Shown here: positions 26,051-37,205 of the stretch, piece after piece
How the letters are laid out: every line of letters begins with the position of its first letter
Position numbering within the stretch: position 1 is the first letter of the stretch
DNA from: Aciduricibacillus chroicocephali
GTDB taxonomy: Bacteria > Bacillota > Bacilli > Bacillales > Amphibacillaceae
Assembly: GCF_030762805.1 (NCBI RefSeq)
Contig: NZ_CP129113.1
Coordinates: forward strand, 1,502,001-1,566,000
Direction of reading: 5' to 3'
Length of the DNA: 64,000 bases
Program-made: the position numbers and the translations under genes
Notes under the pieces: model-generated
What the model was told of the DNA's origin: nothing
Databases searched by the model: none
What the model saw: only the letters and a program-made list of their open reading frames with translations

Positions 26051-26076
26051 TTACCTAGGTAACTATTTTGTTTACC
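26051..26076. promoter_or_regulatory. Putative MarR operator
   Basis: A perfect 12-bp palindrome TTACCTAGGTAA (26051-26062) is followed by a further TTACC half-site (26072-26076). On the minus strand the GGTAA of that half-site and the TTACC of the palindrome also form an inverted repeat. The elements cover the expected transcription start and the leader of marR. Confidence 0.7.
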
Positions 26077-26081
26077 TATTC

Positions 26082-26110
26082 ATTTTACATCTTGCTTTGA
26101 TAATTGTAAA
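26082..26110 (-). promoter_or_regulatory. Sigma-A promoter of marR-MFS-deoC
   Basis: On the minus strand TTTACA (26105-26110) and TAAAAT (26082-26087) are 17 bases apart. The -35 box abuts the mtaB terminator, and the operator palindromes begin just downstream of the -10. Confidence 0.7.
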
Positions 26111-26150
26111 TAAAAAATAAGAGCACTCCGTATCGTAGCGGAGAGCTCTT
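26111..26150 (-). terminator. Intrinsic terminator of the hrcA-mtaB operon
   Basis: Arms 26119-26130 and 26139-26150 form a 12-position stem with one mismatch. On the minus strand TTATTTTTTAT follows. It starts five bases past the mtaB stop. Confidence 0.88.
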
Positions 26151-26154
26151 AAAA

Positions 26155-27504
26155 TCAGTTTGCATGAAGAACCGAAGCGTTTTCTTCCATGACACGAACG
26201 AATGAACCTTCGTTATATGGATAGCCTGCCTTATCGATTTTCACTCTAACAATTTTTCCAATCATATCAGGTGTACCACGGAAACGGACCTTCAAGTAAT
26301 TGTCTGTATATCCTTCTAACACATCAGGATGATCTGCATCGGGTACGCGTTCTTCCGGAATAACTTCAAGTACTTCATTTTCATACTTGGAGGCATATTC
26401 CTTCGCTTGCTGGTCGGAAAGTGCGATCATTCGGTGAACCCGCTCATTCTTCACATCTTCATCAACTTGTCCATCCATGCGAGCAGCAGGTGTCCCTGTT
26501 CTGCGTGAGAATGGGAATACATGAAGTTCAGAATAGCCGATCTCCTGAACGGAACGATACGTTTCCATGAATTCTTCCTCTGTTTCACCCGGGAACCCGA
26601 CGATGACATCAGATGTAATTGCAAGACCTGGGAGCGCCTTTTTGATTTTATCGACTTTCTGTTTGTAGAAAGCACAAGAATACTTACGGCGCATTCTTGT
26701 TAGCACGGAATCCGAACCTGACTGAAGCGGCATATGCAGATGACGAACAATCTTCTCGGACTTGTCAAGAACCTCGATCACTTCATCTGTAATCTGGCTC
26801 GCTTCAATGGAAGAGATACGGATGCGTTTCAAACCAACGACTTTTGACTCCAAGTCACGAAGCAACTGTGCAAAGTTGTAATCTTTCAAGTCTTCACCGT
26901 AACCGGCTGTATGTATGCCAGTCAGTACAATTTCTTTATACCCTGCGTCAACAAGCTGCTGAGCTTGCTTGATAACATTCTCAGGATCACGGGAGCGCAA
27001 CAGCCCTCTTGACCATGGAATGATACAGAATGTACAGAAATTGTTGCAACCTTCCTGGATTTTCAGAGAAGCTCTCGTTCTGTCTGTAAATACAGGGACG
27101 TCCATCTCTTCAAATTCGCGGGTCTTCATAATATTCGTCACGCCATTGATTGGTTCGCGTGTCACTTTATGTTCTTCGATATATTCAATCATCTGTTTGC
27201 GGTTCTGCGTTCCAACAACGATATCAACGCCCGGGATTTCCATGATTTCACCTGGTGATGTCTGGGCATAGCAGCCTGTTACACAAATGATTGCTTCGGG
27301 ATTCTTACGGACTGCGCGTCGGATAATCTGACGGCTCTTCTTGTCTCCTGTGTTTGTAACAGTGCAAGTGTTGATTACATAAACATCGGATGAGCGCTCA
27401 AAATCGACACGTTCGTATCCATTTTCCTTAAAAACACGCCAGATTCCCTCTGTTTCGTAATGGTTCACCTTGCAACCTAATGTATGAAATGCCACTGTAG
27501 GCAT
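26155..27504 (-). CDS. mtaB: tRNA (N6-threonylcarbamoyladenosine37-C2)-methylthiotransferase
   Basis: A 449-residue radical SAM enzyme that converts t6A37 to ms2t6A37 in tRNA. The N-terminal UPF0004 domain has Cys11, Cys47 and Cys78 for one Fe-S cluster. The radical SAM cluster is Cys153, Cys157 and Cys160 (EGCNNFCTFCIIP), and a TRAM domain occupies about 375-440. The ATG at 27504 has GAGGTG six bases upstream and matches the family start; a GTG three codons earlier is less well placed. It is the last gene of the heat-shock operon, as yqeV in B. subtilis. Confidence 0.97.
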   Translation of the reverse strand: MPTVAFHTLGCKVNHYETEGIWRVFKENGYERVDFERSSDVYVINTCTVTNTGDKKSRQIIRRAVRKNPEAIICVTGCYAQTSPGEIMEIPGVDIVVGTQNRKQMIEYIEEHKVTREPINGVTNIMKTREFEEMDVPVFTDRTRASLKIQEGCNNFCTFCIIPWSRGLLRSRDPENVIKQAQQLVDAGYKEIVLTGIHTAGYGEDLKDYNFAQLLRDLESKVVGLKRIRISSIEASQITDEVIEVLDKSEKIVRHLHMPLQSGSDSVLTRMRRKYSCAFYKQKVDKIKKALPGLAITSDVIVGFPGETEEEFMETYRSVQEIGYSELHVFPFSRRTGTPAARMDGQVDEDVKNERVHRMIALSDQQAKEYASKYENEVLEVIPEERVPDADHPDVLEGYTDNYLKVRFRGTPDMIGKIVRVKIDKAGYPYNEGSFVRVMEENASVLHAN

Positions 27505-27506
27505 AT

Positions 27507-28262
27507 TCAGCACCTCAATTCTTCCAAATGATAAGAAATGCCAGCAAGTGCATACAATGCAGCTGTCTCTGTACGCAAAATACGAGGGCCGAGTCGTACA
27601 GGCTTCATTCCTGCTTCCTTGAACAATTCGACTTCCCTGTCCGAGTAGCCGCCTTCCGGACCAATGCAGATTAACATGCGCATTCCCGGCCTTGTCTCAT
27701 GGAGCACCTTTGCGAATGAGTGGTGTACTTCAGAACGGGCTTCTTCCTCATAGGCAAAAGCAGCGATATCATATTCCTTGCTCAATTCCGCCAATTGTGT
27801 TGAACTTACAGGCGGCTCTACTGCTGGAACATGATTCCGATGGCTCTGCTCACTGGCTTCTTTTACAATTTTATCAAAACGCGGCTGCTTTTTGTCGATT
27901 TTTTTTTCGTCCCAGACAGCAACAGATCTGTCAGCCTGGAAAGGAATAAAAGCACCAGCTCCCAGCTCGGTCCCTTTTTGAAGGACAAGTTCGAACTTGT
28001 CTCCTTTAGGAATCGCCTGGGCTATTGTGACATGGACCGGCATTTCGGCAGACTGTTCCATCCATTGTTCAACAAGCAGTTCAATAAACGTATCTCTCAA
28101 TGTCAAAATCATGCAAAGCGCCGCCCTGCCGTCCGGATGGTTGCAGAATACTTTGTCACCCGGTTTCATCCGCATGACTCTCGATATATGCCTGGCATCA
28201 TTGCCTTTGACGATGACTTTATCTCCCGACCAAGAGGATTCAGGTACAAAATATCTTTGCAT
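27507..28262 (-). CDS. rsmE: 16S rRNA (uracil1498-N3)-methyltransferase
   Basis: A 251-residue SPOUT methyltransferase that makes m3U1498 in 16S rRNA. An N-terminal PUA-like domain (about 1-70) precedes the knotted C-terminal domain with ICIGPEGGYSDREVE and LGPRILRTETAALYAL, both hallmarks. It lies between prmA and mtaB as yqeU does in B. subtilis. The ATG at 28262 is preceded by GGGAAGTG. Confidence 0.96.
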   Translation of the reverse strand: MQRYFVPESSWSGDKVIVKGNDARHISRVMRMKPGDKVFCNHPDGRAALCMILTLRDTFIELLVEQWMEQSAEMPVHVTIAQAIPKGDKFELVLQKGTELGAGAFIPFQADRSVAVWDEKKIDKKQPRFDKIVKEASEQSHRNHVPAVEPPVSSTQLAELSKEYDIAAFAYEEEARSEVHHSFAKVLHETRPGMRMLICIGPEGGYSDREVELFKEAGMKPVRLGPRILRTETAALYALAGISYHLEELRC

Positions 28263-28297
28263 CAATGTTCACTTCCCAGCTGTTAGTCAGCAGTTGT

Positions 28298-29239
28298 TCA
28301 CTGCTGTTTGATCGCCGAAATGGAAATCCAGTCATCCTGTTCATGTACTGATTCAATTTGGAAGCCGCTCTTAATGAGACGTTCCTCAACCATTTCCTGT
28401 TTCTCTGAAATAATTCCTGAAACAAGGAATCGTCCGCCTTCCTTTAGACAGTTCCATGCATCATCGGTAAATTGCACGATGATTTCGGCAAGGATATTTG
28501 AAACGATGATATCAGCCTCGGCCGAAATTCCTTCAAGAAGACTGTTTCTCTTGGCAATAAGCTTCGTTTCAACACCGTTCAGCACCGCATTCGAAATTGT
28601 GCTTTCAATCGCAACTTCGTCAATGTCATAAGCGTGAACTTCAGAAGCGCCCAAAAGCAAAGCAGCAATTCCGAGTATGCCTGATCCGCACCCAACATCA
28701 AGGATGAAATCGCCTTTTTTCACATGACGGTCCAGGGCCTGAATGCTCAGACTTGTTGTTGCGTGGGTACCTGTACCGAAAGCCATACCCGGATCCATTT
28801 TGATAATCTTCTCATCTGAACTTTCAGGTGTGTAGGATTCCCATTCCGGAACAATTGTAATATGGTCTGACACTTTAACAGGTTTATAATACTGTTTCCA
28901 GGCATTCGCCCATGATTCTTCTACGATATCTCGCTGAGTAAGCGTACCCCGGCCGATATCTATACCAAAGTCGCTAAGCTCATCAACCCTTGAACGGATT
29001 TTTTTAAGATTTCCAGGCAATTCATCTGTTTCAGCAAGATATGCTTTAACATAGACACCTTCCTCTGGATAATCTGCCGGATCCAGGGAATACATCTCCC
29101 CAAATTTGTCCGGCCGTTCTTTCAGCAGTTCAGCAGGATCCTCTATGGAAACGCCAGCTGCCCCTTCTTCATGAAGAATATTGGAAACAGCTTCAACTGC
29201 CTCGTTCGTCGTATGAATGCATACTTCTATCCAGTCCAT
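28298..29239 (-). CDS. prmA: Ribosomal protein L11 methyltransferase
   Basis: An approximately 313-residue SAM-dependent methyltransferase that methylates ribosomal protein L11. An N-terminal L11-binding domain (about 1-100) is followed by the methyltransferase domain. Its segments MDPGMAFGTGTHATT and DVGCGSGILGIAAL (motif I) are diagnostic. Several in-frame starts occur (29251, 29242, 29239); 29239 best matches the family N-terminus MxW and has AGTGGA upstream. It follows dnaJ by 28 bases. Confidence 0.95.
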   Translation of the reverse strand: MDWIEVCIHTTNEAVEAVSNILHEEGAAGVSIEDPAELLKERPDKFGEMYSLDPADYPEEGVYVKAYLAETDELPGNLKKIRSRVDELSDFGIDIGRGTLTQRDIVEESWANAWKQYYKPVKVSDHITIVPEWESYTPESSDEKIIKMDPGMAFGTGTHATTSLSIQALDRHVKKGDFILDVGCGSGILGIAALLLGASEVHAYDIDEVAIESTISNAVLNGVETKLIAKRNSLLEGISAEADIIVSNILAEIIVQFTDDAWNCLKEGGRFLVSGIISEKQEMVEERLIKSGFQIESVHEQDDWISISAIKQQ

Positions 29240-29267
29240 CATTCCACTCATTTCTTAAAATCAAGGA

Positions 29268-30392
29268 TTACTCGCCTTTGAATGCTTTTTTAAAACGCTG
29301 GAAGAATGAATCTTCCTCTTCTACAGAATCATTACCGCCAATTTCATTGAATTCCCGCAGCAGTTCTTTCTGTCTGTCGGTCAATTTCTGAGGAGTTATG
29401 ACCCGGACTTGCACATGCTGATCCCCATGTCCATAACCACGCACATTTGGAGCACCTTTGCCCTTCAGTCTGAATGTTTTTCCAGTCTGTGTGCCTGGTG
29501 CGATTTTCATCTTGACGCGGCCATGCACAGTCGGTACTTCGATTTCATCACCGAGCGCCGCCTGGGCGAATGTGATTGGCAATTCAAGATAAATGTGATC
29601 CCCTTCACGCTGGAACATTTCATGAGCCTTTACCTGGATTACAACAAACAGATCACCTGGAGGACCTCCATTAATACCAGGCTCACCTTTACCGGAAACA
29701 CGGATTTGCTGGCCTTCATCAATGCCTGCAGGTATCTTAATATGGATTTTGCGATTTTTCTTAACTTTGCCGGTACCATGGCAAGTTGTACATTTTTCAG
29801 GAATGATTTTACCTGTACCGCCACAATGGTTACAAACGCGACGGTTAACAACTTTTCCGAATGGTGTCGACTGCTCTACATTCAGCTGGCCCGAGCCATG
29901 GCAGTGTGAACATGTTTCGACCTTTGTTCCCGGTTTGGCACCTGAGCCGTTACATGTATCACAATTCTCCTCTTTCGGAATCGTAATATCTGTCTCTTTT
30001 CCGAAGATGGCTTCTTCAAAATCAAGAACCATACGATACTGTAGATCAGCACCTTGACGCGGGGCATTCGGATCTTGTCTGCGTCCGCCTCCACCAAAGA
30101 ACATGTCGAAAATATCTCCGAAACCGCCAAAATCTTGGCCGCCTCCTCCGAAACCGCCAAAGCCTTGACTTTGCGGACCTGCATGCCCGAACTGGTCATA
30201 CTGGCTCCGTTTCTGTTCATTGCTGAGTGTTTCGTATGCTTCTTTCACTTCTTTGAACTTGTCTGCAGCGCCCGCTTCCTTATTCACGTCCGGATGGTAC
30301 TGGCGTGCAAGTTTTCTATATGCTTTTTTAATTTCCTCTTTAGAAGCGCCTTTATCAACGCCGAGGACCTCATAGTAGTCTCGCTTGCTCAA
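29268..30392 (-). CDS. dnaJ: Chaperone protein DnaJ
   Basis: A 374-residue Hsp40 co-chaperone of DnaK. The J domain (1-70) has the HPD tripeptide near 33-35. A Gly/Phe-rich stretch (about 75-105) and four zinc-binding CxxCxGxG repeats ([32 protein letters not shown], about 145-210) follow, then the C-terminal substrate-binding domains. It belongs to the hrcA-grpE-dnaK-dnaJ operon. The dnaK-dnaJ gap of 153 bases holds a terminator-like hairpin and a possible promoter. Confidence 0.98.
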   Translation of the reverse strand: MSKRDYYEVLGVDKGASKEEIKKAYRKLARQYHPDVNKEAGAADKFKEVKEAYETLSNEQKRSQYDQFGHAGPQSQGFGGFGGGGQDFGGFGDIFDMFFGGGGRRQDPNAPRQGADLQYRMVLDFEEAIFGKETDITIPKEENCDTCNGSGAKPGTKVETCSHCHGSGQLNVEQSTPFGKVVNRRVCNHCGGTGKIIPEKCTTCHGTGKVKKNRKIHIKIPAGIDEGQQIRVSGKGEPGINGGPPGDLFVVIQVKAHEMFQREGDHIYLELPITFAQAALGDEIEVPTVHGRVKMKIAPGTQTGKTFRLKGKGAPNVRGYGHGDQHVQVRVITPQKLTDRQKELLREFNEIGGNDSVEEEDSFFQRFKKAFKGE

Positions 30393-30428
30393 TTTGTTCT
30401 CACTCCCGACAGCTATTGCATGTTGTTA

Positions 30429-30458
30429 ATCTTATCATCTCTTGGTCTTCGCTGGCAA
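30429..30458 (-). promoter_or_regulatory. Candidate sigma-A promoter for dnaJ-prmA-rsmE-mtaB
   Basis: On the minus strand TTGCCA (30453-30458) and TAAGAT (30429-30434) are 18 bases apart in the dnaK-dnaJ gap, downstream of the hairpin at 30492-30533. It would allow dnaJ and the modification genes to be made independently of hrcA. Confidence 0.5.
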
Positions 30459-30491
30459 CCGGGCTCCATAGCCACTTTTTGCCCATTTGCA

Positions 30492-30533
30492 GGAAAAGGG
30501 CCAAAGCCTGAACTAACTGGACTTTGACCCTTC
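30492..30533 (-). terminator. Terminator-like hairpin between dnaK and dnaJ
   Basis: Arms 30496-30508 and 30519-30532 pair over about 13 positions with two wobbles. The T-tract on the minus strand is only four bases (CCCTTTTCC), so it may terminate partially or stabilise the dnaK mRNA 3' end. Confidence 0.6.
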
Positions 30534-30545
30534 CTCAAAAATTAC

Positions 30546-32393
<1,848 letters not shown>

Positions 32394-32409
32394 CTAGACG
32401 TTGCTTAGA

Positions 32410-33018
32410 TTATTGATTGACTTTAACCATGGCCGGTCTGATGACCCGGTCTTTAAGCATATAGCCTTTTTGCAATTCTTCTATTACAGTATTAGCCTCT
32501 TTGTCCGGCTCGCTCACTTGCATCACTGCATGATGCAAATTCGGATCGAACTCTTTGCCGACTGTCTCGATTTCTTCGATACCATGGGCTTGCAATGCTT
32601 CTGTAAGCTGTCGATAGACCATTTCCATGCCTTCAACAAAAGTTTTAGCCGCAGCATCCACTTCAGTTTGCAATGCTCTGTTGAAGCTGTCGACAACAGG
32701 CAGCAGATCACCCGCGATATCCTGGGCTTTATATTTGCGTTCCGCCTCTTTTTCCTTCACGGTACGCTTTCTGAAGTTATCAAACTCAGCTTGAGCTCGA
32801 AGCAGCTTGTTCTTAAGCTCTTCATTTTCCGCTGTCAGCTTGTCAATTTCCTCCTGACGCGGTTCAGTGCTCGCTTCCCCCGTACTTTCTTTGTCGGAAG
32901 AAGCTGCATCTAGTACTTCCACTTCATCGGTTTCAGTGTTCTCTGTTTCTTCATTGATATCATTATTCTTGTTCTCTTCCAATGAAAGTACCTCCTCTTG
33001 ACCCGTTATGTCATCCAT
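32410..33018 (-). CDS. grpE: Nucleotide exchange factor GrpE
   Basis: A 202-residue homodimeric exchange factor for DnaK. The first 60 residues are very acidic and probably disordered. A long helix (about 60-125, with LTAENEELKNKLLRAQAEFDNFRKR) and the beta domain (about 140-200) with VGKEFDPNLHHAVMQV follow. It overlaps hrcA by 8 bases and precedes dnaK by 28 bases. Its length is a little above the 187 of B. subtilis because of the acidic N-terminus. Confidence 0.97.
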   Translation of the reverse strand: MDDITGQEEVLSLEENKNNDINEETENTETDEVEVLDAASSDKESTGEASTEPRQEEIDKLTAENEELKNKLLRAQAEFDNFRKRTVKEKEAERKYKAQDIAGDLLPVVDSFNRALQTEVDAAAKTFVEGMEMVYRQLTEALQAHGIEEIETVGKEFDPNLHHAVMQVSEPDKEANTVIEELQKGYMLKDRVIRPAMVKVNQ

Positions 33019-34039
33019 TGCTTTTATACCATAGGTACAATGCGTCTGTCATTTCATTTGAAAGTGTATGGAGCAGAGCCATCACTTTGCGATATTCCAT
33101 GCGTGTCGGACCTAGAAGCGCTATCGTTCCAGTCTGTTCGTCACCGAGATGGTAAGTCGCTGTAATCAGACTTAAATCTTTGATCGCTTCCAGCTCATTC
33201 TCATGCCCGATAGAGACCTGGATGCCAGACGTTTTTGCTTTTAACAAGTTAGCCATGACGGTCTCATTGTCGAGCATTCTGTACAGCGCATGTACCTTTT
33301 CGGCATTGTTGAATTCCGGCTGCATCAGCATGTTTGACTTGCCACCGAAGTAGAGTTTGACATGCTGGTCTGCAGTAAAAGCTGCTTTCAGATATTCAAA
33401 AGCTCGTCCTGATGCATCCATATACTGAAGCATCAGCGTGCGAACTTCCGTCTGCAGCAGTTCAGGAAGCCGATATAATGGCTCGCCCTTGAGTCGATCG
33501 TTCAATATGTTGACCATTTTCTCAAGATCCGACGTGTCCATGTCTTCCGGAATTGCGAATGAGCGGTGTTCAACATGGCCCGTATTCGTAATGAGAATCG
33601 CAACAGCTGTCTGCTTCGTCAGTGCAACGAGCTGCAGCTGTTTAAGCTTTGTCTCAAACATTTCCGGACCAAGAATAATTGCAGTATAACTCGTCAGATC
33701 GGACAAGATATGTGCAGACATTTGTACAATCTGCTCCATTTCGAAAAAATTCCCTTGAAGCCGATCCCTGATAACTGTCGGCCCGCCCTTAATCGCTGAA
33801 CCTATGACATGATCCACATAGTATCTGTAACCGAGTTCGGAAGGAATTCTGCCGGACGACGTATGAGTCTTTTCCAGCAACCCCATTTCCTCAAGGTCTG
33901 CCATTTCATTCCTGATTGTGGCAGCACTGAAAGAAATATTGTCTTTTTTAGCTATTGCCCGCGATCCTACCGGTTTCGCAGACTTAATAAAATCATCAAT
34001 GATCACTTCCAAAATCAGCAGTTGCCTATTCGTCAACAT
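33011..34039 (-). CDS. hrcA: Heat-inducible transcription repressor HrcA
   Basis: A 342-residue repressor of class I heat-shock genes. The N-terminal winged helix (about 1-75) has AATIRNEMADLEEMGLLEK and GRIPSELGYRYYVD; the rest is the GAF-like dimerisation part. The ATG at 34039 is chosen because GAGGTGATC lies directly upstream and the CIRCE operator would otherwise fall in coding sequence; an upstream in-frame start at 34060 exists. It binds CIRCE (34054-34080) with help from GroEL, repressing its own operon. Confidence 0.97.
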   Translation of the reverse strand: MLTNRQLLILEVIIDDFIKSAKPVGSRAIAKKDNISFSAATIRNEMADLEEMGLLEKTHTSSGRIPSELGYRYYVDHVIGSAIKGGPTVIRDRLQGNFFEMEQIVQMSAHILSDLTSYTAIILGPEMFETKLKQLQLVALTKQTAVAILITNTGHVEHRSFAIPEDMDTSDLEKMVNILNDRLKGEPLYRLPELLQTEVRTLMLQYMDASGRAFEYLKAAFTADQHVKLYFGGKSNMLMQPEFNNAEKVHALYRMLDNETVMANLLKAKTSGIQVSIGHENELEAIKDLSLITATYHLGDEQTGTIALLGPTRMEYRKVMALLHTLSNEMTDALYLWYKSNG

Positions 34040-34053
34040 GATGATCACCTCTG

Positions 34054-34080
34054 TTAGCACTCTTTATACTTGAGTGCTAA
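34054..34080. promoter_or_regulatory. CIRCE operator (HrcA binding site)
   Basis: TTAGCACTC, nine bases, GAGTGCTAA: a perfect match to the CIRCE consensus in both 9-bp arms. It lies between the sigma-A promoter and the hrcA ribosome binding site, so bound HrcA would block initiation. Confidence 0.98.
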
Positions 34081-34090
34081 TGCTGATATT

Positions 34091-34119
34091 AAATTATCAA
34101 ATTGCGCTTTTATTGTCAA
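34091..34119 (-). promoter_or_regulatory. Sigma-A promoter of the hrcA-dnaK operon
   Basis: On the minus strand consensus TTGACA (34114-34119) and TAATTT (34091-34096) are 17 bases apart, immediately upstream of CIRCE. The -35 box overlaps the last codons of hemW. Confidence 0.85.
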
Positions 34120-35279
34120 CGAGAATGCACTTTTTTCATCTTGGTTTCGTCGAGCAGGAATTCAGCCATCGCCTCATTACCAAAAAGGATGCCATCATCA
34201 GTCAGATGAATATGATCAGCAGTCTCTCTCAACCAGCCTTTTCGCTGTAAGTATTCGATTTCTTCACGATACAAATCGTCTATGTCAATTCCATAGCGCT
34301 TTTTGAAATGTATCTTGCTTACACCTTCAAGGCGGCGCAATCCGAGGAACATTTCTTCTTCAATTTCCTCTTTACGACCGATTTTTTCTACTTGTAGAAC
34401 CGGATTCCCTGAAGCCGAGGCTTCTTTTATATAAGCAGGAATCGGACGTATGTTGACAACACGTTTCCCTGGCAAGTAGCCGTGGCTGCCTGCCCCAAAG
34501 CCGTAATAGTATTCATTGCTCCAGTATGTCAAGTTATGACGGCTTTCAAACCCCGGTTTTGAGAAATTGCTGATTTCATATTGTCTGTATCCACTTTTCG
34601 CCATTTCTCGACGCAAGAGTTCATACATTTCCGCTTCTTCTTCATTCGAAGGACGGTGGAGCTGACCTTGACGGTGCATATTATAGAAAACGGTTTTCGG
34701 CTCAATTTGCAATGAATAGGTAGAGTAGTGCGGCAATTTGAACTGGAGTGCCTCATCAAGGGTTTTATGAAAATGTTCGACAGTCTGATGTGGCAAAGCA
34801 TAAATCAAATCAAGGCTCACATTGTCCAATCCCGTCCGGATAAGTGAGTTGATCGTGTTGTATACATCAGCCTTTTTATGCAGTCGCCCTAACTGTTCAA
34901 GCATCGCATCGTCAAATACTTGTACCCCAAGAGAGACTCGGTCAATACCACGGTTTTTCAAAAGTTCCATTTTGTCTCCGTCAAACTCTCCCGGATTTCC
35001 TTCAATGGAAAACTCAATACAATTAGATAGATCAAAGTGGGCATCTATGATATCCATTAATTTATCCAGCTGCTTAAGAGTAAGTGCCGTTGGTGTACCA
35101 CCGCCAATAAAGATTGTGCGTGGTTTCAGTTTTTCCCCTTGAAGTGAAGTGGCAATCTCTTTCTCCAAGGCAAGCAAATAATCATCTGCAAGCTGTTCAT
35201 CGTAGAAAAACTTGACGAAATCACAGTAATGGCAGATTTTCTGACAAAACGGAATATGGATATATGCCGACTGGATCAT
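34116..35279 (-). CDS. hemW: HemW-type radical SAM haem chaperone (HemN-like)
   Basis: A 387-residue radical SAM protein. The cluster motif is Cys12, Cys16 and Cys19 followed by Asp-Phe (CHYCDF); true HemN coproporphyrinogen dehydrogenases have a fourth Cys there. This and the length favour HemW, a haem-inserting chaperone, over HemN. GGGTPTALT and EGNPGEFD are further family motifs. GGAG precedes the ATG. It lies between lepA and hrcA, as in B. subtilis, where it is annotated hemN/yqeR. No terminator separates it from hrcA. Confidence 0.93.
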   Translation of the reverse strand: MIQSAYIHIPFCQKICHYCDFVKFFYDEQLADDYLLALEKEIATSLQGEKLKPRTIFIGGGTPTALTLKQLDKLMDIIDAHFDLSNCIEFSIEGNPGEFDGDKMELLKNRGIDRVSLGVQVFDDAMLEQLGRLHKKADVYNTINSLIRTGLDNVSLDLIYALPHQTVEHFHKTLDEALQFKLPHYSTYSLQIEPKTVFYNMHRQGQLHRPSNEEEAEMYELLRREMAKSGYRQYEISNFSKPGFESRHNLTYWSNEYYYGFGAGSHGYLPGKRVVNIRPIPAYIKEASASGNPVLQVEKIGRKEEIEEEMFLGLRRLEGVSKIHFKKRYGIDIDDLYREEIEYLQRKGWLRETADHIHLTDDGILFGNEAMAEFLLDETKMKKVHSR

Positions 35280-35303
35280 GGTGTTTCACTCCTTGAATGA
35301 AAT

Positions 35304-35341
35304 AAGGAAAACGAGCTTAAGGGGAACCCCAGCTCGTTTTC
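35304..35341 (-). terminator. Intrinsic terminator after lepA
   Basis: Arms AAAACGAGCT and AGCTCGTTTT enclose a GC-rich loop that can form its own GGGG/CCCC pairing. On the minus strand CGTTTTCCTTATT follows. Only 28 bases remain before hemW, which therefore probably depends on read-through. Confidence 0.75.
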
Positions 35342-35352
35342 ATGCAACAGTT

Positions 35353-37164
35353 CTATTTATCGTCGTCCATTTTAAGTACTGCCATAAACGCTTCTTGTGG
35401 AACTTCTACTGAGCCAACCATCTTCATCCGCTTCTTTCCTTCTTTTTGCTTCTCAAGCAATTTGCGCTTTCGGGAAATGTCCCCACCGTAACATTTGGCA
35501 AGTACGTTTTTACGGATTGCTTTAATGTTTGAACGTGAGACAATCTTTTGGCCAATTGCAGCCTGTACCGGAACTTCGAATTGCTGGCGCGGAATCAATT
35601 GTTTTAGTTTCTCAACAATTTGCTTACCGCGTTCATGAGAGAAATCTTTATGAACAATGAAAGAAAGGGCATCGATTTTTTCGGCATTAAGCAGAATGTC
35701 CATCTTGACAAGATTGGAAGCTCGGTAGCCGATCAACTCATAGTCAAATGAAGCATAGCCTTTCGTCTGGGACTTAAGTTGGTCGAAGAAGTCATAGACA
35801 ATCTCTGATAGCGGAATATGATAAATGACATTTACCCGGATATCATCGAGATATTCCATATCGACGAACTGTCCGCGTTTTTTCTGAGAAAGCTCCATCA
35901 CTGTTCCGACATAATCATTCGGCACCATGATGCTTGCCTTCACGTAAGGCTCCCGTACTTCTTCAATGGAAACCTGATCAGGCATCATTGACGGGTTGTC
36001 GATCTTAAGCACTTCGCCGTCAGTCTTGACCACTTCATAAATTACACTTGGTGCTGTTGTAATTAGGTCAATATTAAATTCGCGCTCAATCCGCTCCTGA
36101 ATAATTTCCATATGAAGAAGGCCGAGGAACCCACAACGGAAACCAAATCCGAGCGCCTGAGATGTCTCTGGTTCATATTCTAGAGAAGAGTCATTCAGCT
36201 CCAGGCGTTCAAGCGCTTCTCGCAAATCATTATATCTATTGGAATCGACAGGATACAATCCGCAGAATACCATCGGATTCAGTTTCCGGTAACCGGCGAG
36301 CGGTTCAGTCGCACTATTTTTGGCAAATGTGATCGTATCACCAACACGTGTGTCTCCAACATTTTTAATAGCTGCAGCAAGATACCCAACATCACCGACA
36401 GAGAGTTCTTTTTTAGGCAGGGGATTCGGTGTGAACACGCCGACCTCGTTCACTTCAAATTCTTTGCCTGTTGCCATCATTCTTATCTTGTCCCCGACCT
36501 TAACTGTGCCTTCTTTGACACATGTATAGGCAATAACTCCACGATATTGGTCATAGAGCGAGTCGAAAATAAGTCCTTTTAGCGGCGCTTTTGCATCTCC
36601 CTCAGGAGCAGGGATACGTTCCACAACTGCCTCGAGAATATCTTCAATTCCGATATTTGCTTTAGCGGAAGCAAGGATGACGTCATCCGGATCTATGCCG
36701 ATTACATCTTCAAGTTCCTTTTTCACACGTTCAGGATCAGCATTCGGCAAGTCAATTTTATTTATGACTGGAATGATTTCCAAGTCGTTATCGAGCGCAA
36801 GATAAACGTTCGCAAGTGTTTGCGCTTCAATCCCCTGAGCGGCGTCAACAACGAGAATCGCCCCTTCACAGGCTGCTAGGCTTCGTGAAACTTCATATGT
36901 AAAGTCGACGTGCCCAGGTGTATCGATCAAGTGGAATGTATATTGTTCTCCATTCTTGCTGTCATACTTAAGTTGGACCGCGTTCAACTTGATTGTAATT
37001 CCACGCTCTCTCTCAAGGTCCATCGCATCCAACATCTGATCTTTCATTTCACGTTTCGTCAAAGCTTTTGTATTTTCTAATATCCGGTCAGCAAGCGTCG
37101 ATTTCCCATGGTCAATATGAGCGATAATCGAAAAATTGCGGACGTTCTTTTGGTTATCTGCCAT
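35353..37164 (-). CDS. lepA: Elongation factor 4 (LepA)
   Basis: A 603-residue translational GTPase acting on ribosomes during initiation or stalled elongation. G1 HIDHGKST lies near 15-25, G3 DTPGHVDF near 77-85 and G4 NKIDL near 132-136. EF-G-like domains follow, and the unique C-terminus has [25 protein letters not shown], which binds the tRNA region. The ATG at 37164 has GGGAGTGA upstream; the frame is open to 37236 but those residues are not part of the family. It follows yqxA. Confidence 0.98.
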   Translation of the reverse strand: MADNQKNVRNFSIIAHIDHGKSTLADRILENTKALTKREMKDQMLDAMDLERERGITIKLNAVQLKYDSKNGEQYTFHLIDTPGHVDFTYEVSRSLAACEGAILVVDAAQGIEAQTLANVYLALDNDLEIIPVINKIDLPNADPERVKKELEDVIGIDPDDVILASAKANIGIEDILEAVVERIPAPEGDAKAPLKGLIFDSLYDQYRGVIAYTCVKEGTVKVGDKIRMMATGKEFEVNEVGVFTPNPLPKKELSVGDVGYLAAAIKNVGDTRVGDTITFAKNSATEPLAGYRKLNPMVFCGLYPVDSNRYNDLREALERLELNDSSLEYEPETSQALGFGFRCGFLGLLHMEIIQERIEREFNIDLITTAPSVIYEVVKTDGEVLKIDNPSMMPDQVSIEEVREPYVKASIMVPNDYVGTVMELSQKKRGQFVDMEYLDDIRVNVIYHIPLSEIVYDFFDQLKSQTKGYASFDYELIGYRASNLVKMDILLNAEKIDALSFIVHKDFSHERGKQIVEKLKQLIPRQQFEVPVQAAIGQKIVSRSNIKAIRKNVLAKCYGGDISRKRKLLEKQKEGKKRMKMVGSVEVPQEAFMAVLKMDDDK

Positions 37165-37205
37165 GAAGCGGTTCACTCCCAATTGTTCTGTTTCTCCAAA
37201 GAGGG

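Noticed and set aside
32401-32913. Open frame of 170 codons antisense to grpE
   Set aside because: grpE is certain and the antisense product is low-complexity Phe/Leu/His with no family resemblance.
34116-35279. Annotation as HemN (coproporphyrinogen III dehydrogenase)
   Set aside because: The cluster motif has Phe where HemN carries a fourth Cys, so HemW is the better call.
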